Shown here piece by piece: positions 57,677-64,000 of a stretch of DNA of 64,000 nucleotides (position 1 is its first letter; each line of letters begins with the position of its first letter). The stretch is from Celoporthe dispersa. Its lineage: Eukaryota; Ascomycota; Sordariomycetes; Diaporthales; Cryphonectriaceae. Under the pieces are notes generated by a model, which was not told where the DNA came from, did not search any database, and saw only the letters and a program-made list of their open reading frames with translations. A program made the translations under genes and the position numbers. The stretch spans positions 992,001 through 1,056,000 of the forward strand of contig WAID01000004.1 of the NCBI GenBank assembly GCA_016584495.1. Reading direction: 5' to 3'.

Positions 57677-59738
57677 ATGGCCGACGGCAACACCAAATCC
57701 GAGATGGCCTCCATCTCCGTCATGGACCAGAACCTGCCTTCTCCGGAGAAGTCGAGCTCCGAGAAGTCGACCTACCAGGCATCTCTGATCGAGAGACAGA
57801 CCCGGACGAGGAGACTCTTTACCATGTCGCAACTCTTTGCCTTCTCCATCGTTTATCTGGGAACATGGTACTCGGTTGCTATGTATGGAAACCACCCCCA
57901 CCCCCACCCCCTCAAAAAAGAAATCACCTCCAAGCTGGTACTTAACGTTACAACAAACCTCACTTATATAATTACCGGATGGATGATTAACTGTTATATC
58001 ATGATTATCAATAAAGGAATATGTACTTTGCTCTCGCCAACGGTGGCGCTGCAGCCTGGTTCTGGAGTTATCTCATCGTCGCCGCGTCAGTCAAGCTCCC
58101 GTCCATCCTCCTCCTCCTCCCTGTGACAGAGATGAACCGGTGCTGACATGGAAGAGGGCGAGCAGCGGTGTGCTCTGCCAGGCAGCAACATTCGGCGAGC
58201 TGGCATCGATCCAGCCCATCGCGGGCGCGCAGTATTACTGGACGTGGAACTTTGCGCCCGCAGGCTGTCGGAGGTTCTCACCTGGATCCAGGGCTGGGCG
58301 ACCTGGACGGGCTACGTGTCGCTGCTGGCGAGCTGCATCAACAGCCTCACGGTGATGCTCGAGGGCATGATCGAGCTGAACCACGGCTACACGGCCGAGG
58401 GCTGGCACACGGCCCTCATCAACCTCGCCATCATCGTGCTGTGCGCGGGCGTCAACGTCTTCGCCTTCTGGCTGGTGCCCTGGTTCGAGCTGCTGTCGGG
58501 CATCCTCAACATCTGCCTGCTCATCATCTTCCTGGTCGTGATGTGGACCCTGTCGCCGCGCAACAGCTCCGATATCTTCTTCTCCAGCGATATCTCCTCG
58601 GGCTGGGAGAACCGCTATGTCTCTGCCAACATTGGTTCTCTGTCCAACATCTTTGTGTTTCTCTGTGGGTTTTTTTTTCTTTCTCTTTTTCATTTTCCTT
58701 GCAGCGGCTTCCTCTGTTCGCGGACCGGGCAGCTCTCTTTTTTTTTTTTTTTCTTTCTTTCTCTTTTTTGACAACTCATCTACAGGCTTTGAGGGGATCA
58801 TCCACCTCGGCGAGGAGACACGCAACCCAAAGACGGTCGTCCCCAAGGCCATGTTCTGGTCCATGGTAATTAACGTGTCGCTGGGTCTCATCATGATCAT
58901 CACTTTTGGGGTATGCATGCTCTCTCCCCCTCCCACCCTCTGCAGCAGCCGGCTGACCTCAAGGGCGCCTCCCGCCTAGATCTGCATGCCCTCTCTCGAC
59001 ACCCTCCTGAGCTCGTCCAGCCCCCTGGTCACGATCCTCCTCAACACGACCGGGTCGAATGCGGCTACTACTGCGATGGTGGCCGGGCTGGCGGTGCTGT
59101 CCATCTCGGGGAACATGGCGCTCGTGTCTTCTGTGTCCCGGCTGACCTGGGCGTGGGCTCGAGACGGAGGTGAGTTTTTCTCCTTCTTGTGCCGGATGAT
59201 CCTCGGCAGACGCACCACCTCCCCGCGGTTACTCACCATCATGATATCTTGTCCCGCAGGCCTCCCGCAGTATTTTGCCCATGTCGACGCGAGACACCGC
59301 GTGCCCGTGCGCGCCATCGCCATGGTGTGCATCCTCGTGACCCTCCTCTCCCTCCTCAACATCGGCAGCGGGACCTACATCGCCTTCAGCGCCATCACCT
59401 CGCTCTCGTCCATGTCCATCTACCTGAGCTACATCATCGTGCTGGCGTGCATGCTGCACGCGCGCCTGGCGGGGACGGTCGAGCTGGGCCGGTGGAACCT
59501 GGGCGCGCGCCTGGGCACCGTCGTGAACGCCGCGGGCCTGGTGTACACGGTGTACGCCATCATCTGGCTGCCGTTCCCCAACTACCTGCCCGTCACGGCG
59601 GCCAACATGAACTACAGCGGGCCTGTGCTGGGGGCGGTCCTGATCTTTGCCGTCTCGCTCTGGGTCGTGCGGGCCAGGACGCAGTGGGATGGGCCGAACC
59701 GGGCGATTGTGGACTTTGTCCTCAAGAACGAGTCTTGA
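57677..59738 (+). CDS. APC-superfamily amino acid/choline-type permease
   Basis: Six exons: 57677-57882, 58017-58085, 58166-58664, 58786-58910, 58980-59169 and 59260-59738. One lost base near 58277 gives 522 residues. Introns are 69-134 nt; the third contains a long T tract. The N-terminus is hydrophilic. Then come family-typical blocks: SQLFAFSIVYLGTWYSVAMN, MYFALANGGAAAWFWSYLIV, GELASIQPIAGAQYYWTWNF (the conserved PTAGGQYHW-like motif), WIQGWATWTGYVSLLASCIN, FEGIIHLGEETRNPKTVVPK and SRLTWAWARDGGLPQYFAHV. These are the hallmarks of the fungal amino-acid/choline/GABA transporter (Uga4/Hnm1-like) family with twelve helices. The substrate cannot be told from sequence. It acts at the plasma membrane or vacuole, driven by a proton gradient. 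Confidence 0.9.
58665..58785 (+). other. permease intron with long T tract
   Basis: 121-nt intron (GTGGGT...CATCTACAG) containing T-runs at 58671-58678 and 58738-58752. It joins NIFVFLC to FEGIIHLGEE. Confidence 0.75.
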
Positions 59739-59973
59739 GGGGGGGACTTGTCTACGAGGATCCCTTGTTGCTGTCAGATGTGAGAGACAGGAGGAGGGAG
59801 GCCTCTGGAGGGGTGAGCAGGGTCTGGTAGTATATATACATGGGGGACATTTCTCACTTTGAAGCTGCATTATCAAGAGATACAGTAGAATATGTGCAGG
59901 ATCTTGAGCCTGCGAGTTTCGCTGTATGAACCACACAGTCCTAGCCTGCACTGGAAATTAGTTTATTAGGAAA
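59739..59973. other. convergent spacer
   Basis: 235 bp between the permease stop and the stop of the Clr5-ankyrin gene. AT-rich at the end. No feature. Confidence 0.5.
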
Positions 59974-62900
59974 CTAGTCAATATCTTCCAGCTCTTCAAC
60001 TTCAGTAATTTGATGCTCAGGCTCAGCCAGTCCACTCCAGTATCCAGTGTCGAGCCAGTCTTCCATTCCATCTCCTGATTGATTGGCAAATGGGTAGGCG
60101 ATGGGGTAGCTACCGAGGAACTGATCGATAATGGGATCTTCAGGCTCAGCCAGTAGGCTCGAGGTATAAGCGTTGAGCCAGTCTTGCATTACATCGCTAG
60201 ATCGATTGGCAACTTGGTCGTTGACAGGGTGGTCACCGGGAAGCTGGCCGATAACTAACGTCTCTTCATCTTCAGTGTTTTGATCTTCAGGACTGGGAAC
60301 CAAGGAGCTGGTCTGCCATTCCCCAATCCAGTCGCGGATGTCGATGTCCGCATCACTCTGGGCCAACGTTTCAGCCCACTTCTCAATGTCAGTGAATCCA
60401 TCGGAAATGAGCTCCTGTTCTATGATCCCCAGGAAGTCGGGGTTCTGCTTTTCGAAGGCCGATGGCTGTTGTGTCATTCCATCCACAAAGATACGTTCGT
60501 AGATGTTGACCTCCTCAAAGGCTGCTTGGTCTTGACTCGTCCACCTGATGTGATCCTTGAGTATTCGTGCAATTTGAAAGTGGCCTCTCCCCCAGGCGAG
60601 ACGCGTTGCTCGGACGAACTGATGTCTAGTGGAAGCCGTGTCCAGACAGTCTTCATCTTGGAGACTGAACAAAAGGTGTAGCATTTCTAGTCTCCCATTC
60701 GCAGCGGCGGCTTCAATAGCAGTGCGTCCACGGATGAGTGATCTTTTGGCGTTGGCTTTTGCTCCCCTGTGCAGTAGAAGCTTGGCGACCCCAATATGAC
60801 CTCCTGCTGCAGCTATCTGCAGGCAAGTGGCCCCCGACTGAACCCGGCTGCAGCATTCACAACAGCACCATGGTCCAAAAGCATTTCTACCACCTTGACA
60901 TCACACCTTTCGACAGCGAGTTGCAAGGAGTTCCTATGGAATCCGTTTACTTGGGATTTTGGCTGGGTGTCCGCAATAGCATCAGCATCTAGAAGAACCT
61001 TGACGATATCGGTCCGGTTGTGATCGATGGCGACCTCGAGAGGTGTTGGCTGGTAGGGTCCTATCGTTACATCATCTGGACTGGCCCCCATTAAGATCAA
61101 ATCTCTTATGACGTCCGAAGTGTGCTTGGCTGGGTCCAATCTGATGGTCTTCGCAGACATGCCGTACTCTCTCAACATTTCAATCCGCCCCTCAAATTCG
61201 TCCATCGAATCAAGTAAGGCGGCGAATTGCAGGATGTGACTTGGTTCCCAGGACAAATCATCTCGGGGAGGAAAATAGTAGAAGCGCCCGTGGCGATTGA
61301 TACCGTCCATCAGATCATCATCTAGGATCGGAAGTTTAGTCTCCCAAGGCCCGCCCTTGAGGACCTCCATCAAGATTGCGAGCATCTCTTGATCGTGATT
61401 GAGAACGGCAGATGCGACTGCAAGAATCTCGAGGTCCTCGTTTGGAGCAGGCTTTCGGTTCTCGAGGAGGTGCTCAACAATGGTGAGGTCTCGGCTCTCT
61501 AGGCAGTGGATGACAGCCTCGTATAGCGCCTGAGGGGCGTAAATACCCACGTGGAGGGCCTTGCGTATAGCTTCCTGGTTGTCTGCGACCGATGCGGCCG
61601 CCAACAGGGTTTCTGGACGGACTGCAGCCTCGTCGCTGCACGCATGTGTGACGAGCCAGTTTATCACGCCAACTTTCCGCCGTGCGATAGCGTGTTGGAA
61701 CAGTCGATCCAGATCATAGGTAGCTCCGGCGCTGAGGAGGAGCTTTACCAGCTCCGGGTTGTCCGATTCAACAGCGGCCTCCAGTCCCTCGGGCTCGGCG
61801 CGGGCCGCCAGGAGCATCTGCACCAACTCGAGATCTCCTGTCCTGATGGCCCATCCTACCTCACTTCCCCGTAGCTTCGGCCCCGGCTTGCACGTCAACA
61901 GCTTCTTGGCAATCTCCGCCCTTATGTTGCACGTTGGATCCAATATTGATATCAATGCCGTTAAGAGTGGGGAGCAACCACTAAATTTTAGCCATTCATA
62001 CCGTCTCGCACATGAATCTATCTTCGCCAAAGTCTTATCGGGACGGTCGTCGTAATGGTAGTCGATGTCGGCACCGGCCTTCAGCAGCAGGTTGACTACT
62101 GAGTCAGCCCCCCCCAAATAGCCAGCTGGAGGGCAGAAGGCACGTGACCCCATACCGGGGAAGATTTTGGTCTCTCCACCGGGCATCCGTGGTCGAGCAA
62201 GAGCTTGATGCAAGCACAAAACTCGTCCTGCACATCTTCCGGGTCATTTGAAAAAGACCGAAGTCCTGACAGCAAGAAGTCTTCTAACACAATGCAGTGC
62301 CTGCACTCTTCGCTGCAGCCCGGATCTTTCGCACTAGCACCGAGTTTCAGCAGACTCTGCAGTTTCGAATATGGCTTAGAGCCTCGCACTGAGAACAGGA
62401 TGCCTTTGGGGAGGAAATCCATTGTACGACTCGCAGCTCCAACCTGGGAAGTCACGGCTTGGTGAAGCAGGAGTATCGTGTCGCCGTCAGCACGATCGCT
62501 CTCTGCAGCGATTTGGAAGTGACGTGGACCGATGGTGATTCCTTGGCCCTTTGTGTCTTCACGGAGCAGCAACTCGAGCAGGTCATTATTCCCGCGCATT
62601 ATCGCCAGGTCTAGAGCGCAGGGGTTGTGCTCAGAGGGCGGCCGCAGTTTAGCGCCCCGGAGCAACAAAAGCCTCGCAATTTTCGCCGCAACGCCGTGAT
62701 TATACTTGAGCTCGGGATCCCAGGCTGCCAGCTCCAAGGGCGAGAAATCGAGTCCGTCCATAGTCTCATTAGCGTCTGCACCCTCTCTCAACAGCCGCTC
62801 CACTGCCGGAATATTCTCGTGATAAATAGCAGCTTGAAGGAGGCTCATCATCGGTGGCAACTGGCTGCAATAGATCAACTGACCAAACCCCACACCCACA

Positions 62901-64000
62901 TGCAAGGGATAGTACCAAGTACGCAAACAGGACGGCACGCGATAGCCCAATCCAAAGCGGCTTTTCTCCAGGAACCAGGCTAGGACGTCGCAGCTCTTAT
63001 CGTCCGACAGGGCAAGGCTCAATATTTGGTCCAAGAATCCGTCGTTTGTCGCCCCACGTGATTGTTCGAGCGGATCAAGAAGGCCACGCGACAGTAAGCC
63101 TAGAGATCGGAGGAATCCAAGGAAGACGCCCTTGTTTCTGAAAGAGACATTACAGCCTGTGATCGTCTCGAGGGCATAACGCATATCATTTGTAGTAAGG
63201 TAGACGACCAGGCGGATGAACTCTACCGTGACTGACTCGGGGGTGCCGGTATGCAGGATTGCCGCAGTCGACGCATGGTCACTCTGGTGGACTTGTGGAC
63301 TGATCGCCTGCAGGATTGCTCTGATTCTCTTCGTGCTGTTCGGCGGCTTCACGGGCCCTCCATATCGTCTCTGGGGAATCAGGGCTTCGAAAGGCCGAAG
63401 GAGCTCCAGGAATGTTGGTTCCTGGCCCAAGACCCTGGCAACCGCCATTGTCGCTTCGTGAGGTCCAAGTCGCACAAGGTATTCTGTGCTCCGGGGTCAG
63501 TCAGTGCGCGCTCGATGCACTAGCTTGGAAGATGAGCATACCGCGGAATTGCTTATTCCATTGCATCCAAGGCAAAGTTTGCGGCCAGTCCATCTCGTCC
63601 ATCACCGGGGAGGGAGTCTGCACGCGCACAAGGGATTCTGGCGGCGGGGATGTGGGGGAGTAGGCCATGGGAATAGAGGAAGAGGATAGTGCTGAGTGCA
63701 GGTGGCGATTCGCCCGGCGCCAAAAGTCTTCATCCGGCAGAGGTCGCCCAGACACCTCCACCCGGCTCTCCCTGCCCTCCAGCAGTCTCTGAAACCGCTG
63801 TGCGACCATAATGTCATAGTCCTTTGCATGGAGTTTTTGATAATATTTCCATTTCCTATTGAGGCGGTACTCATAGGCCTTGGGTCTGTGTTTTCGCATG
63901 TCAATATAAGCTAGGACGGGCTTGTAATGGAGTTCGTGAATGTTTCACTCACTTCTGATCGAACCCATACGTATCTTTCATGTGTTCGGCGATGAATGCT
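59974..64000 (-). CDS. Clr5-domain ankyrin repeat protein (5' end outside window)
   Basis: Read leftward. Partial exon 64000-63953, intron 67 nt (63952-63886, branch TTGACAT), exon 63885-63542, intron 58 nt, then one long exon 63483-59974. Two lost bases (a C8 run at about 62115-62122 and about 60826) complete ~1300 residues. The first visible residues AFIAEHMKDTYGFDQ, then PKAYEYRLNRKWKYY, are the end of a Clr5 domain, the DNA-binding-like module named from cellulase regulator CLR-5. More than a dozen ankyrin-type repeats follow, e.g. MMSLLQAAIYHENIPAVERL, ADSVVNLLLKAGADIDYHYD and SLQLAVERCDVKVVEMLLDH. The last ~130 residues are acidic, with three imperfect copies of a DW(L/I)-[...]-SLAEPED-like unit. 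It is a likely nuclear regulator by family; a specific target is not inferable. The first 48 bp shown are the only visible part of the first exon. Confidence 0.82.

Overview
The window looks like nuclear DNA of a filamentous ascomycete (Pezizomycotina, probably Sordariomycetes). Genes carry short introns of about 55-180 bp with GTRNGT donors, CTRAC-type branch sites and YAG acceptors. The gene content also fits: a HET-domain gene, a Clr5-ankyrin protein, an ankyrin-CorA fusion, a rhodopsin-like SAT4-family membrane protein and a TRPY/Yvc1 channel. Pyrimidine-rich and (CT)n tracts lie in front of many genes.

Layout. 1-5.8 kb: a LYC1-like acetyltransferase and a long protein with an XPF-like/HhH C-terminus that may be a Zip2/SHOC1-type meiotic factor. 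6.1-13.0 kb: a WRAP53/TCAB1-like WD40 protein (minus), a divergently transcribed PQ-loop membrane protein and an R3H-associated protein. 14.4-17.8 kb: a 1075-residue ankyrin-CorA fusion. 18.1-26.9 kb: an AT-rich accessory block bounded by two almost identical tRNA-Asn(GTT) genes. It holds a HET-domain gene, a 28S rDNA fragment split by a solo LTR with a target-site duplication, and degenerate coding scraps. 26.9-30.4 kb is mostly empty. 30.4-36.5 kb: a signal-anchored, Cys- and Ser/Thr-rich surface protein and an unnamed polytopic membrane protein. 38.7-46.6 kb: a nine-exon vacuolar cation channel (YVC1) facing an eight-exon multi-KH RNA-binding protein. 46.6-51.5 kb: repeat-bearing intergenic DNA with a pogo-type transposase relic and a 114-bp repeat shared in inverted orientation with the 19-kb block. 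51.5-55.4 kb: ORC4 with an AT-hook and a PHD finger, tail-to-tail with a rhodopsin-like protein. 57.7-64 kb: an amino-acid/choline-type permease and a large Clr5-ankyrin protein whose 5' end leaves the window.

Most of the GC-rich genes carry single-base frame breaks. I count 25 in eleven genes. Every one has the sign of a one-base deletion, and most can be placed at a short G or C run. Restoring one base per break gives a length divisible by three for each complete model. This pattern fits homopolymer under-calling in the assembly much better than decay of the genes, so these entries are annotated as genes with probable sequence errors. YVC1, the KH protein, ORC4 and the rhodopsin-like gene read through cleanly.

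The genes do not form one pathway. They are mostly housekeeping or membrane functions interrupted by a tRNA-bounded mobile-element and HET island. I saw no convincing biosynthetic cluster, CRISPR array or viral gene.
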